A DNA stretch of 64,000 bases from Brevibacterium atlanticum. GTDB lineage: Bacteria > Actinomycetota > Actinomycetes > Actinomycetales > Brevibacteriaceae. Shown one piece after another: positions 52,813 through 62,117 of the stretch. The notes beneath the pieces were generated by a model, which saw only the letters and a program-made list of their open reading frames with translations, was not told where the DNA came from and made no database searches. A program made the position numbers and the translations under genes. Position 1 is the stretch's first letter, and every line of letters starts with the position of its first letter. The stretch covers positions 1,846,503-1,910,502 of the forward strand of contig NZ_CP050152.1 in assembly GCF_011617245.1 (NCBI RefSeq), written 5' to 3'.

Positions 52813-54003
52813 ATGGCAGACGCAGTGATCGTCGCCGGAGCGCGCACACCATTCGGACGGCTGCAGGGAGAGCTGTCGAAACTCAGCGCTGTCGAGCTCG
52901 GCGGAAACGCCATCGCCGGGGCGCTGGAGCGTGCCGGCATCAAGGGCGACGACGTCGACTACGTCATCATGGGCCAGGTGCTCCAGGCCGGAAACAGCCA
53001 GGGACCGGCACGGCAGGCGGCCGTTGCCGGCGGCATCCCCATGTCGGTGCCTGCCGTGACCGTCAACAAACTCTGCCTGTCGGGCATCAACACGATCACC
53101 CAGGCTGCCCAGCTCATCCGCGCCGGTGAGTACGACGTCGTCGTTGCGGGCGGACAGGAATCGATGAGCCAGGCCCCGCACATGCTCATGAAGTCGCGTT
53201 CGGGGTATAAGTACGGCGATGTCGTCGCCAAGGACCATATGGACTACGACGGACTCTGGGATGCGTTCACCGATCAGGCGATGGGCGGTCTGACCGAAGA
53301 CGCCAATGCCGGAGACCGTGAGTTCTCCCGCGAGGAACAGGACGCGTTCTCCGCTCGTTCACACCAGCGTGCGGCCCGGGCGCAGCAAGCCGGTGCCTTC
53401 GATGACGAGATCGTCCCCGTCACCATCGCCTCGCGCAAGGGAGACGTCACGGTCTCGGCCGATGAGGGGGTGCGAGCGGAGACGACCGTCGAATCACTGT
53501 CCAAGCTGCGCCCATCGTTCCGCAAGGACGGAACGATCACCGCCGGCAATGCCTCGCAGATCTCCGACGGTGCGTGCGCCGTCGTGGTGATGTCTCGTGA
53601 GAAGGCCGAGGAGCTCGGCGCGCCGATCCTCGCGGAGATCCGGTCCCACGCCTGGACGGCGGGACCCAATTCGACCCTGCAGCACCAGCCCTCGCAGGCG
53701 ATCAAGGCCGCCGCCGAGCGCGAAGGCGTGGCCGCGGACTCCTTCGACCTCTACGAGATCAACGAAGCGTTCGCCGCCGTCGGCCTGGCCAGTTCGAAGG
53801 ACCTCGGCGTCGACGAGGAGAAGGTCAACGTCAACGGCGGCGCGGTGGCCCTCGGCCACCCCATCGGCGCCTCCGGGGCGAGGATCGTGCTCACCCTTGC
53901 GCTCGAACTCCAGCGCCGAGGTGGAGGCTCTGGAATCGCCGCCCTGTGCGGAGGCGGAGGTCAGGGCGACTCGCTCATCGTCGCCGTTCCGCCGCAGGCC
54001 TGA
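52813..54003 (+). CDS. Thiolase, acetyl-CoA C-acetyltransferase type
   Basis: A 396-residue thiolase. The nucleophilic Cys is in VNKLCLSGI, then NEAFAAV, the His in [14 protein letters not shown] and the second Cys in ALCGGGGQG. This pattern fits a biosynthetic acetoacetyl-CoA thiolase or a beta-oxidation thiolase; the direction cannot be decided. ATG 52813 follows GAGGAGGA, an ideal site. It is monocistronic, with a strong terminator. Confidence 0.93.
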   Translation: MADAVIVAGARTPFGRLQGELSKLSAVELGGNAIAGALERAGIKGDDVDYVIMGQVLQAGNSQGPARQAAVAGGIPMSVPAVTVNKLCLSGINTITQAAQLIRAGEYDVVVAGGQESMSQAPHMLMKSRSGYKYGDVVAKDHMDYDGLWDAFTDQAMGGLTEDANAGDREFSREEQDAFSARSHQRAARAQQAGAFDDEIVPVTIASRKGDVTVSADEGVRAETTVESLSKLRPSFRKDGTITAGNASQISDGACAVVVMSREKAEELGAPILAEIRSHAWTAGPNSTLQHQPSQAIKAAAEREGVAADSFDLYEINEAFAAVGLASSKDLGVDEEKVNVNGGAVALGHPIGASGARIVLTLALELQRRGGGSGIAALCGGGGQGDSLIVAVPPQA

Positions 54004-54006
54004 GGC

Positions 54007-54051
54007 TCACCTCGGGAGGACGGTGCCGTCGGCATCGTCCTCCCGAGGTGA
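54007..54051 (+). terminator. Strong hairpin terminator after the thiolase gene
   Basis: A 21-bp stem with one G-U pair (54007-54027, 54031-54051) and a GTC triloop, beginning 3 nt after the stop codon. Confidence 0.8.
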
Positions 54052-54114
54052 CCGGGGTCGGCACCGCGGGGGACCGTTCTGGTTCCCCGACTCCACAGAA
54101 GAAGGAGAGACACC

Positions 54115-54429
54115 ATGCTCGCAGCATTCTCAGTCGCCCCCAGCGGGGGAGAGGGTTCGGATGCATCGGTCCACGACGCCGTGGCAGCGGCCGTGGACAT
54201 CGTCCGCCGTTCCGGGCTGCCGCACCGCACCGATGCGATGTTCACGACGATCGAAGGCGAATGGGACGAAGTCTTCGCCGTCATCAAAGCGGCGACCGAT
54301 GCCGTCGGGGAATTCGGCACGAGGGTGTCGCTCGTGGTCAAGGCGGATATCAGGCCGGGATACACCGGGGAGCTCGACGGCAAGCTCGAACGCCTTGAGA
54401 AGGCGATCGAGGCCCGCGGCGAGGACTGA
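54115..54429 (+). CDS. MTH1187/YkoF-type thiamine-binding family protein (UPF0045)
   Basis: A 104-residue single-domain protein: MLAAFSVAPSGGEG, the SGLPHRTDAMFTTIEGEWDEV segment and the C-terminal VSLVVKADIRPG. The fold is ferredoxin-like; some members bind thiamine or its pyrimidine. No thiamine transport genes are adjacent, so the ligand is unconfirmed. ATG 54115 follows GAAGGAGAG. Confidence 0.88.
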   Translation: MLAAFSVAPSGGEGSDASVHDAVAAAVDIVRRSGLPHRTDAMFTTIEGEWDEVFAVIKAATDAVGEFGTRVSLVVKADIRPGYTGELDGKLERLEKAIEARGED

Positions 54430-54510
54430 GCCTGATTTTCAGGCTTTTCACAGTGACGAGGCTCACGCTGAGGACTACCCTTTTTTCCAACGGGACAAAG
54501 GAGATGAACT

Positions 54511-54717
54511 ATGAACGGTGCCAAGTGCTTCTCGATCGCTACGGGCCTGACCCTGTTGGCTCTGCTGGGCTTCATGCTCGCAGGATTCTTTCCGATCATC
54601 GTCGACTTCGCGTTCGGCATCGAAGCCGTCGCAGTGATCCTCGCTCTGACCGGTGTCGCAGTGGTGTCCTTCGTGACTGTGCGCAAAGCCCTCGAGCAGG
54701 CGGCGCGCCGCTACTGA
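54511..54717 (+). CDS. Small two-helix membrane protein
   Basis: A 68-residue protein with two hydrophobic helices (about residues 8-32 and 38-57, FMLAGFFPIIVDFAFGIEAVAV spanning the turn) and a basic C-terminus. AAAGGAGA precedes ATG 54511, so it is likely translated. I recognise no family. Confidence 0.6.
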   Translation: MNGAKCFSIATGLTLLALLGFMLAGFFPIIVDFAFGIEAVAVILALTGVAVVSFVTVRKALEQAARRY

Positions 54718-54737
54718 CCGACCGATTTCAGCGTTGA

Positions 54738-54785
54738 GCCCCGGTTCGTGAGCGCGGACTCAGAGAGTCCCGCTCCGTCCGGGGC
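54738..54785 (+). terminator. Hairpin terminator before tRNA-Arg(TCT)
   Basis: Outer arms GCCCCGG/CCGGGGC (54738-54744, 54779-54785) with a nested GGACTC/GAGTCC hairpin, followed by a pyrimidine-rich stretch (GCTTTCTGTTCTT). Confidence 0.55.
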
Positions 54786-54825
54786 CGCTTTCTGTTCTTC
54801 CGCGGCCATCGGTTACGATGTGTGA

Positions 54826-54899
54826 GCCTCCGTAGCTCAGTCGGATAGAGCAACCGCCTTCTAAGCGGTAGGTCGCGGGTTCGAGCCCCGCCGGGGGCG
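54826..54899 (+). tRNA. tRNA-Arg (anticodon TCT)
   Basis: A 74-nt cloverleaf: acceptor GCCTCCG/CGGGGGC with one wobble pair, anticodon stem ACCGC/GCGGT around CTTCTAA, T-loop GTTCGAGCC, discriminator G. CCA is not encoded. It reads the rare AGA/AGG codons. Confidence 0.94.
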
Positions 54900-55023
54900 C
54901 TTCTCATGCGTGGAATTTCTCAATCGTTCTGCTCCCGACGTCTCAGGTCGGTACCGGCAATTCTGCGCGGATACGGCGTGGCAATTGGTGCCGAGCTGGG
55001 AAACCATAGAGAGTGGATGCGTG

Positions 55024-56721
55024 ATGACAGAGAGCAAGAGTGCCGTGACGCCGCCGGTCGGCCAAGCGTTGAACGATATCGTCAAGCGCGTATCCGAGAC
55101 GCGCTTCACCCTGCGCACCGATGACTTCGAAGACGGTCGCGCTGCGCACTCGGCGCTGACCGTGGAACTGGGCGACTATGTGCTGCCGCGCATCAACCGT
55201 GCACGCACCCCCTTCCTCATCGCCGTGGGAGGATCCACCGGAGCGGGCAAATCGACCCTCGTGAACTCACTGGTGGGTCGGAACGTCAGCCCCGCTGGCG
55301 TCCGTCGACCGACGACCGGCAATCCGGTCGTGGTCCACAATCCGGCCGATGCGAAGTTCTTCGACCCCGAGCACTTCCTGCCGGATCTGCCGCGCAGCAC
55401 GGACCCCGAGTCCACTCAGCCGGGCGTCGTCCTCATTCCCGATGACAGCGTCGAGGCGGGATCCGCGATCCTCGACTGCCCCGACATCGATTCGATCTCT
55501 GCGACCAACCGCGAACTCTCGCGCCGGACGCTGCTCAGTGCGGACCTGTGGCTTTTCGTCACCACAGCCAACCGGTACGCGGACGCCGCACCGTGGGCGC
55601 TGCTGAAGACGGCGGCAGCGCGCAGCACCTCGGTGGCCATCGTTCTGGACAGGGTTCCGCCCGAGGCCAACCGCGAGGTCAGACACCACCTCTCTAGTCT
55701 GCTCGCCGAGGCGGGGCTGGCCAACTCTCCCATCTTCTCCGTGGCCGAACTCGAGCTCGAAGACGGTCTGCTTCCGCATGCGGCGATCTATCCGATCCGC
55801 TCGTGGGTCGCGCAGGTGGGAGCAGAGGGGGGATCGCTCCAGCGCATTCGATCGCGAACCCTGAGCGGGGCGGTCGCCGCGCTGCCCGGAAGGGTGCGCT
55901 CGCTCGCCGACCACGCCGAGGCTCAGGAACAGGCTCACGCCGCATTGGCCTCCTCCGTGGACGAGGTCTTCCGCACAGCCGACTCCCGGCTCGCCGAGGT
56001 GTTCTCCGATGGCCGAGTGCTGCACGGTGAGGTGAATGCCAGGTGGCAGGACTTCGTCGGAACGGGGCAGCTGTTCCGCGGACTCGAACCGACCATGGCC
56101 CGCATGCGCGACCGGATCTCTGCGGCGGTGACCGGTAAGCACGATGCCGCCACCCCGCTGCACATCGCCATTCTGCGCAGTGCGGCCGTGTCTCTGCGCG
56201 AGCAGGCGATCCGTGTGGTCGATGACGTCAACGCCGAATGGCGCAATACAGCGGCAGGAGCCGCGCTCATCGATGAGCAGCCGGAGCTGCGACATGTCGG
56301 TTCCGGCCTCGAAGAGGCCGTCAAATCGGCCGTAAGCGGGTGGTCGGACGATGTGAACGCGCTCGTGCGCGATCTCGGCCAGGGCAAGAAGTCCAAGGCG
56401 CGTATCCTCTCCTTCGGCGTCGCCGGCGTCTGCGCGGTTCTCGAATACGCAGCCTTCTGGGATCCGCAGCGTTCAGGTACCGCCGAGCCGGCCGCCCGCC
56501 ACGGCGCAGGTGTGGCATTGAGCCTGGCGGAGACGATCTTCGGCGAGGCGGAGGCACATGATCTCATCGCCTCGATCCGGCAGCGCTTCCATTCTGCCGC
56601 TGCGGGAATCGTCGCCGACTGCCGGGCGCCTTTCGACAACGCACTGAGACTATCCGCGGTACCGGCGCGGCAAGCGGACGCGCTGCGTTCGTCCGGTGAA
56701 CGACTTGAGGTGGCATTGTGA
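55024..56721 (+). CDS. Dynamin-like GTPase (first of a coupled pair)
   Basis: A 565-residue protein: G1 GGSTGAGKSTL at about residue 70, switch I RRPTTGNP (G2 Thr), LDCPDIDSI (G3) and a weaker G4 (VLDRVPPEA in place of N/TKxD). A long helical middle and a hydrophobic helix (about residues 475-500) follow. Members are often misannotated as ABC transporter proteins. ATG 55024 is used; the frame extends upstream to 54910, but overlapping the tRNA 3' region makes that unlikely. Its stop overlaps the partner GTPase by 4 nt. Paired dynamin-like proteins are involved in membrane remodelling in other bacteria; the role here is inferred. Confidence 0.78.
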   Translation: MTESKSAVTPPVGQALNDIVKRVSETRFTLRTDDFEDGRAAHSALTVELGDYVLPRINRARTPFLIAVGGSTGAGKSTLVNSLVGRNVSPAGVRRPTTGNPVVVHNPADAKFFDPEHFLPDLPRSTDPESTQPGVVLIPDDSVEAGSAILDCPDIDSISATNRELSRRTLLSADLWLFVTTANRYADAAPWALLKTAAARSTSVAIVLDRVPPEANREVRHHLSSLLAEAGLANSPIFSVAELELEDGLLPHAAIYPIRSWVAQVGAEGGSLQRIRSRTLSGAVAALPGRVRSLADHAEAQEQAHAALASSVDEVFRTADSRLAEVFSDGRVLHGEVNARWQDFVGTGQLFRGLEPTMARMRDRISAAVTGKHDAATPLHIAILRSAAVSLREQAIRVVDDVNAEWRNTAAGAALIDEQPELRHVGSGLEEAVKSAVSGWSDDVNALVRDLGQGKKSKARILSFGVAGVCAVLEYAAFWDPQRSGTAEPAARHGAGVALSLAETIFGEAEAHDLIASIRQRFHSAAAGIVADCRAPFDNALRLSAVPARQADALRSSGERLEVAL

Positions 56722-58298
56722 ACAGTTCCGCACAGACCGAGATCCGACGTCTGGCCGAAGGCATCCGGCACTCGCTGTCGCTGAGTCAGGACAAGCTCGC
56801 CGGTGACGTGCGTGCAGATGCTCAGAATCTGCTCGACCGTGCCGAAGACCGCCTCGGACTGGGGGAGGACTTCACCGTGGTCGCGTTCGCCGGGTCGACC
56901 GGATCGGGCAAATCCTCTCTGTTCAACGCGGTCGCCGGCCTCGAGATCGCTCGTGTGGGAGTCCGCCGCCCGACGACGTCGCGGCCGACCGCCTGCGTCT
57001 GGGGCGAGGGCGGCAACGATGTTCTGGACTGGCTGCGCGTGCCCGAGCGCAGTCGAACGTGGCGTGAATCGGCACTCGACGGCGACGACCAGCGGCGACT
57101 GCACGGACTCATCCTCCTCGACCTGCCCGACCACGACTCGACTGCCGTCGAGCACCGGGTCGAGTCCGACCGCCTCGTCGGGCTCGTCGACGTCGTCTTC
57201 TGGGTGGTCGACCCACAGAAGTATGCGGATTTCTCATTGCATTCGGATTACCTGGCCAAGCTCGCCGAGAACAGTTCGAACATGGTCGTGGTCCTCAACC
57301 AGATCGACAAACTCAGTCCCGAGGAGCAGAATGCGGCGGTCGATCACCTGCGGCATCTGCTCAATGAAGACGGGTTGAGCGAGACGAATGTCCGTGTGTC
57401 CTCGGCAGTGACTCGCGACGGGATTCCGGAACTGCGCAGCATTCTCGCCGACACGGTCGATTCGAAGGACGCAGCGGCCGAGCGTCTGCTCGCCGACATG
57501 CAGGCGATGGCCAAACGGATCCGCACCGAGCTCGGGGAGCCGGTGGCACCGCCGGACGAGCTGCCGGGAGCATCGCGTCTGGTGGAGACGATGTCGGACG
57601 CCGCGGGAGTCGAGGCAGTGGCGCAGACTGTCCACGATGACTACATCCGCCGCGCGTACCGCAGGACCGGCTACCCGGTGCTCGCCTGGATGCAGCGCAA
57701 CGCCCCCGACCCGCTCGGGGCCAAGCACGGACAGGGCCGCGACGAGCTTGTGCGGGCCTCGGTTCCGGCCACGACGAAAGCCCAGAACTCGCATGTGAGA
57801 CTGATGGCGCACGAACTCATCAGCGAATCGGTGGCGACGATGCCGCAGGCGTGGCAGAACGACGCCGCCGAGGCCGAGAAGACGAGCACAGCCGAACTCT
57901 CGGAGAACCTCGACTCGGCCGTCACCGCTGTGGATATCACGCGGCAGAGTCCGGGCTGGTGGTCAGTGGCCAACGCCCTGCAGATCATCTTCTTCGTGGC
58001 CACGATCGTCGGCATCATCGGAGTCATCGTGTCCGCTCTGGTTGCGGCTCTCGGCTCGGGACCGCTTCCGACGTGGTGCTGGATTCTCAGCATCGGCATC
58101 CTCGTGATCGGACTCATCGGCTCGCTCGTCACCTCGCTGATGTCGAAGTCCGCCCGCAGCAGAGGCGCGAAGGAAGCGGCTGCCGATGTCGACGGAAAGC
58201 TGCGCGATGCTGTGGGGCAGGTCGCCCGGAGCTCCTACCTCGATCCGGTCAAACGCGTCATCGGCGAACACCGGCAGGCGTTCGAGATGCTCAGCTGA
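56718..58298 (+). CDS. Dynamin-like/YfjP-family GTPase with C-terminal membrane segments (second of the pair)
   Basis: A 526-residue protein: G1 AGSTGSGKSSL, G2 RRPTTSRPT, G3 LLDLPDHDST, G4 NQIDKLS, so a full set of G motifs. Two membrane helices at about residues 415-465 (VANALQIIFFVATIVGIIGVIV and WCWILSIGILVIGLIGSLV) anchor it near the C-terminus. GTG 56718 overlaps the first GTPase stop (GTGA). The pair resembles other bacterial tandem dynamin-like proteins in which one partner is soluble and the other membrane-bound. Confidence 0.8.
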   Translation: MNSSAQTEIRRLAEGIRHSLSLSQDKLAGDVRADAQNLLDRAEDRLGLGEDFTVVAFAGSTGSGKSSLFNAVAGLEIARVGVRRPTTSRPTACVWGEGGNDVLDWLRVPERSRTWRESALDGDDQRRLHGLILLDLPDHDSTAVEHRVESDRLVGLVDVVFWVVDPQKYADFSLHSDYLAKLAENSSNMVVVLNQIDKLSPEEQNAAVDHLRHLLNEDGLSETNVRVSSAVTRDGIPELRSILADTVDSKDAAAERLLADMQAMAKRIRTELGEPVAPPDELPGASRLVETMSDAAGVEAVAQTVHDDYIRRAYRRTGYPVLAWMQRNAPDPLGAKHGQGRDELVRASVPATTKAQNSHVRLMAHELISESVATMPQAWQNDAAEAEKTSTAELSENLDSAVTAVDITRQSPGWWSVANALQIIFFVATIVGIIGVIVSALVAALGSGPLPTWCWILSIGILVIGLIGSLVTSLMSKSARSRGAKEAAADVDGKLRDAVGQVARSSYLDPVKRVIGEHRQAFEMLS

Positions 58299-58333
58299 GA
58301 CTTGCACACACGGGTGAATTGACTCGCGCGTCG

Positions 58334-58370
58334 ATGCCCTGTGGACAGAGATCGTCTGTCCACAGGGCAT
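58334..58370 (+). terminator. Hairpin terminator after the GTPase pair
   Basis: A perfect 16-bp stem (ATGCCCTGTGGACAGA / TCTGTCCACAGGGCAT) with a 5-nt loop, 36 nt after the stop codon. The two arms contain inverted CTGTCCACA, one mismatch from a high-GC DnaA box (TTGTCCACA). Confidence 0.7.
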
Positions 58371-58467
58371 TCGGTGTCTCTGGACACGATGACGAAGTCC
58401 CGGGCTGACTGATGATGCACGCGTCCACCGACGGGCGAGTGCACTCGACAACCCGAAGGAGTCTCCG

Positions 58468-59154
58468 ATGTCCGCCATTCCGATCACACTGACCGGCACC
58501 ATCGCCACCGCCGCCGCTGCCCGGACACTGCCGTCCGGGCGAGCCTGTGCGTCCTTCCGGCTGGCAGTCAACCACTGGCGCATCGACAAAGACACCGGCG
58601 AGTTCATCGACGACGGCACTTCGTGGTTCAGCGTCGACTGCTATGGCGACCTGGCCAGCAATTCTTCGATGTCACTGCAGCCGGGTACTGCGGTGATCGT
58701 CACCGGCAGCCTGAAGATCCGTCAGTGGGACAACGGCGAACGCAGCGGGATCGCCCCGACCGTCGTCGCCGAGCACATCGGACCCGATCTGCGCTACGGC
58801 ACCGCCCACTACCGGAGGTCGAAGACCCCCGATCGCGCCCAGAATCCGGGAAAGCAGGCGTCGACTGATGCCGAAACGACTCAGGGCGAGGGTTGGGACG
58901 GACTCGACTCGTCGCCCGTGACCGCATCTGCCGGATCGGACGGCGTGCGAGGCGGCTACTCGAACGCTGTTCCCGGTGCCTATTCGGCCGACGAGGCGAA
59001 CGACGATGATCGCAGGCAATCGTCAGCTGCCAGCGACGACGCCGACGTCGAGACGGGTGCCGGGGAGAGCGGATCGTCGGAGACGAATCCGGAGTCGGAG
59101 TCAAGTGATGATGCGATCGCGCGAGAAACCGCGGCGGCCGCCGCGCCGTTCTGA
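58468..59154 (+). CDS. ssb: Single-stranded DNA-binding protein
   Basis: A 228-residue protein with an OB-fold SSB domain at residues 5-110 (ITLTGTIATAAAARTLPSG, ASFRLAVNHWR, TSWFSVDCYGDLA, GTAVIVTGSLKIRQW). A long acidic Ser/Ala/Asp-rich C-terminal tail follows. The canonical C-terminal DDDxPF partner-binding tip is missing (ending AAAAPF), and it does not sit in the rpsF-ssb-rpsR operon, so this is likely a secondary SSB. GAAGGAG precedes ATG 58468. Confidence 0.88.
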   Translation: MSAIPITLTGTIATAAAARTLPSGRACASFRLAVNHWRIDKDTGEFIDDGTSWFSVDCYGDLASNSSMSLQPGTAVIVTGSLKIRQWDNGERSGIAPTVVAEHIGPDLRYGTAHYRRSKTPDRAQNPGKQASTDAETTQGEGWDGLDSSPVTASAGSDGVRGGYSNAVPGAYSADEANDDDRRQSSAASDDADVETGAGESGSSETNPESESSDDAIARETAAAAAPF

Positions 59155-59231
59155 CCGATTCGCTGCCCGCAGAGATCGATCCGATCGGTTAGAGTGAGAC
59201 TGTCAATCGTCCCCTCCCGCCGAGGTCTCAG

Positions 59232-59915
59232 ATGCGTCTCGTTCCTGTGCTGGGTGCCGCAGCACTGACACTGGCACTGTCGGGCTGCTCGCTGTTGGGC
59301 TTCGGCTCAGATGATTCCCAGCCGGAGCCGAAGAAGACCCATCCGACACCGGTCGCGGAAGTGGACAAGGTGCTCAAGGCAGTCAAGCCGATCACCGGCG
59401 ATAAGGACTCGGTACCGTCGACGAAGAAGTTCTTCAGCACCATGCTCGAAGCCGGGTACAAGCCCGAACAACTCGAAGCCACCCTCGATGAGTCGCCCCT
59501 CGGCAACGATGTGCCGTCGAAGATGTTCGGCGTCAAGACCGACAAGGGCTGCGTCGTCGGAGAGATCCGCGCGGGCAAAGCCACGGCTGAACTCATGCAG
59601 CCCACAGAATCGACGGGCTCGTGCCTGTTCGGCGAAGTCGACAGGCCCGAAGGCGTCAAGGCGCCCAAGGGGGAGAAGCGCGATGAGGACGGCGACTCGA
59701 ACGGTGCCGGTCACCTGCCGGGCGAAGACATCAACGGGGAGGATGGCCCGACGGAGTCTCCTCAGCCCAGCGATGACTCGTCCGGATCGAATGACGGAAC
59801 GGGTTCGCAGGGATCGACGGGTTCGCAGGGATCGTCAGACGACGGCGGTTCCACCTCGGGGTCGGCAGAGGGCGGAGACAGCGACGGTGAGGCTCCGTCT
59901 CTCGGCGGGGGATGA
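59232..59915 (+). CDS. Secreted lipoprotein with DUF6993-like domain
   Basis: A 227-residue protein with a lipobox LALSGCS (Cys18), so it should be anchored outside the membrane. The globular part (about residues 40-140, VPSTKKFFSTMLEAGYKPEQLEAT, two further Cys) resembles DUF6993. A Gly/Ser/Asp-rich tail follows, with an 18-bp tandem repeat encoding GSQGST/GSQGSS at about 59800-59840. The function is unknown. Confidence 0.75.
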   Translation: MRLVPVLGAAALTLALSGCSLLGFGSDDSQPEPKKTHPTPVAEVDKVLKAVKPITGDKDSVPSTKKFFSTMLEAGYKPEQLEATLDESPLGNDVPSKMFGVKTDKGCVVGEIRAGKATAELMQPTESTGSCLFGEVDRPEGVKAPKGEKRDEDGDSNGAGHLPGEDINGEDGPTESPQPSDDSSGSNDGTGSQGSTGSQGSSDDGGSTSGSAEGGDSDGEAPSLGGG

Positions 59916-60041
59916 GCATCCACCGGAGGCGCCAGTGCAGTTGACCGCCGGTGGTATCGCCGCAGCGTCACGCCGGGCACCGGTCTCACGGTGATCGTCA
60001 ATTCGCGCTGGGGTGTGCGAAAACGATAGCCTGAGACCACT

Positions 60042-61724
60042 ATGGCCGAATTCATCTACACCATGCATAAGGCGCGTAAGGCGCACGGTGACAAAGTCAT
60101 CCTCGACGATGTATCGATGTCGTTCTATCCCGGAGCGAAGATCGGTATGGTCGGCCCCAACGGCGCCGGCAAATCAACGATCCTCAAGATCATGGCGGGC
60201 CTGGAGCAGCCATCGAATGGTGAGGCTCGGCTCAGCCCCGGATACACCGTGGGCATCCTCATGCAGGAACCCCCGCTGAACGAGGAGAAGACCGTCCTCG
60301 GCAATGTTCAGGAAGGCGTCGGCGAGATCAAGGCGAAGGTCGACCGCTTCAATGCGATCTCTGAGGAGATGTCGGATCCCGATGCGGACTTCGACGCTCT
60401 GATGGAAGAGATGGGCAAGCTGCAGGAAGCCATCGACGCCGCCGACGCATGGGACCTCGACTCTCAGCTCGAACAGGCGATGGACGCCCTGCGCTGCCCA
60501 CCGCCTGACGCCGACGTCTCCGTGCTCTCGGGTGGTGAGCGTCGCCGCGTGGCCCTGTGCAAGCTGCTGCTCGAGAAACCGGACCTGCTGCTCCTCGACG
60601 AGCCGACGAACCACCTCGACGCGGAGTCTGTGCTGTGGCTCGAGCAGCATCTCAAGTCGTACCCCGGTGCCGTCATCGCCATCACGCACGATAGGTACTT
60701 CCTCGACCACGTCGCCGAATGGATCGCCGAGGTCGACCGTGGCCACCTCTACCCCTACGAAGGCAACTACTCCACGTACCTGGAGAAGAAGCGCGAACGG
60801 CTCCAGGTGCAGGGCAAGAAGGACGCGAAGCTGGCCAAACGTCTCAAGGACGAACTCGAATGGGTGCGGTCGAACCCGAAGGCGAAGCAGACGAAGTCGA
60901 AGGCCCGTCTGGCCCGCTATGAGGAGATGGCCGCGGAGGCCGAGAAGACCCGCAAGCTCGACTTCGAAGAGATCCAGATCCCGGCCGGGCCCCGCCTCGG
61001 TGATGTCGTCATCGAAGCTGACAAGATCGAGAAGGGCTTCGACGGACGTCAGCTCATCGACGGTCTGAGCTTCTCACTGCCGCGCAACGGCATCGTCGGT
61101 GTCATCGGCCCCAACGGCGTCGGCAAGTCGACCCTGTTCAAGACGATCGTCGGCCTCGAAGAGCTCGACGGCGGAGATCTCAAGATCGGCGAAACCGTGA
61201 AGATCTCCTATGTCGACCAGTCCCGCGGCGGCATCGACCCGGATAAGACCCTGTGGGAGGTCGTCTCGGACGGACTAGACTTCATCCAGGTCGGTGCCGT
61301 CGAGATGCCCTCGCGTGCGTACGTCTCGGCGTTCGGATTCAAAGGCCCGGACCAGCAGAAGAAGGCCGGTGTCCTCTCCGGCGGTGAGCGCAATCGTCTC
61401 AACCTGGCGCTGACGCTCAAACAGGGCGGCAACCTGCTCCTGCTCGACGAGCCGACCAACGACCTCGACGTCGAAACGCTCGGTTCTCTGGAGAACGCTC
61501 TCCTCGACTTCCCGGGCTGTGCTGTGGTCGTCTCGCACGACCGCTGGTTCCTCGACCGCGTGGCCACTCACATCCTTGCGTGGGAAGGCACAGAGGAGAA
61601 CCCGGCGAAGTGGTACTGGTTCGAGGGCAACTTCGAAGCCTACGAGAAGAACAAGGTCGAGCGCCTCGGCGAGGATGCGGCCAGGCCGCATCGCGTCACG
61701 CATCGTCGCCTCACCCGCGACTGA
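60042..61724 (+). CDS. ettA: Energy-dependent translational throttle protein EttA (ABC-F)
   Basis: A 560-residue ABC-F protein with two ATPase domains. First: Walker A GPNGAGKST, signature VLSGGERRRVALC, Walker B LLLLDEPTNHLD. The P-site interaction motif (about residues 240-300) lies between the domains. Second: GPNGVGKST, LSGGERNRLNLA, LLLLDEPTNDLD. EttA binds the ribosomal E site and gates translation by the ATP/ADP state. ATG 60042 has no clear Shine-Dalgarno sequence; TAGCCT ends 9 nt upstream, so it may be near-leaderless. Confidence 0.94.
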   Translation: MAEFIYTMHKARKAHGDKVILDDVSMSFYPGAKIGMVGPNGAGKSTILKIMAGLEQPSNGEARLSPGYTVGILMQEPPLNEEKTVLGNVQEGVGEIKAKVDRFNAISEEMSDPDADFDALMEEMGKLQEAIDAADAWDLDSQLEQAMDALRCPPPDADVSVLSGGERRRVALCKLLLEKPDLLLLDEPTNHLDAESVLWLEQHLKSYPGAVIAITHDRYFLDHVAEWIAEVDRGHLYPYEGNYSTYLEKKRERLQVQGKKDAKLAKRLKDELEWVRSNPKAKQTKSKARLARYEEMAAEAEKTRKLDFEEIQIPAGPRLGDVVIEADKIEKGFDGRQLIDGLSFSLPRNGIVGVIGPNGVGKSTLFKTIVGLEELDGGDLKIGETVKISYVDQSRGGIDPDKTLWEVVSDGLDFIQVGAVEMPSRAYVSAFGFKGPDQQKKAGVLSGGERNRLNLALTLKQGGNLLLLDEPTNDLDVETLGSLENALLDFPGCAVVVSHDRWFLDRVATHILAWEGTEENPAKWYWFEGNFEAYEKNKVERLGEDAARPHRVTHRRLTRD

Positions 61725-61728
61725 TCGA

Positions 61729-61801
61729 CTGCCCCAGAGCCTGACACAGCGATGCCCCGGTCACCATGACCGGGGCATCGCTGTGTCAGGCTCTGGGGCA
61801 G
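61729..61801. terminator. Exceptionally long perfect hairpin between ettA and the converging gene
   Basis: A perfect 35-bp inverted repeat (61729-61763 and 61767-61801) with a CCA triloop, starting 4 nt after the ettA stop. It should terminate ettA, and the converging tesB transcript from the other side. Much longer than needed for termination. Confidence 0.85.
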
Positions 61802-61883
61802 ATGCAACTTCCGAAGTCGGCATCGATCCGCTCACCCGCGATCAGCGGCTCTGCAGTCGACCCGCACCGGCAACCGAGTGTGG

Positions 61884-62117
61884 TCAGCCACTGCTTCGCC
61901 GTCCGAGGCGGGAGAGACCGGCGAACAGCAGCCGGAGGAGCACCGCGCCGACGACGCCGACCACGATGGACAGAACCGCGACGAGTCCCATGTGCATGTC
62001 GGTGTTCGACCGCATGAACAGCAGCGCGAGGATCGCGATGACGATGAAGAGAGCCACAGTGACGAGTCGGAGGAGGATGGTGCCGATGATGTCCATCATC
62101 GTGGTTTCGTCGCTCAT
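61884..62117 (-). CDS. Small two-helix membrane protein coupled to tesB
   Basis: A 77-residue protein with two helices (about residues 10-34, LLRLVTVALFIVIAILALLF, and 40-65) and a basic C-terminus (RLGRRSSG). ATG 62117 shares bases with the tesB stop (ATGA), so it is the second gene of that operon. I recognise no family. Confidence 0.7.
   Translation of the reverse strand: MSDETTMMDIIGTILLRLVTVALFIVIAILALLFMRSNTDMHMGLVAVLSIVVGVVGAVLLRLLFAGLSRLGRRSSG

Noticed and set aside
54910..55023. Longer N-terminus for the first dynamin-like GTPase
   Set aside because: It would start 11 nt after the tRNA-Arg 3' end with no ribosome binding site; the family-like sequence starts at about 55024.
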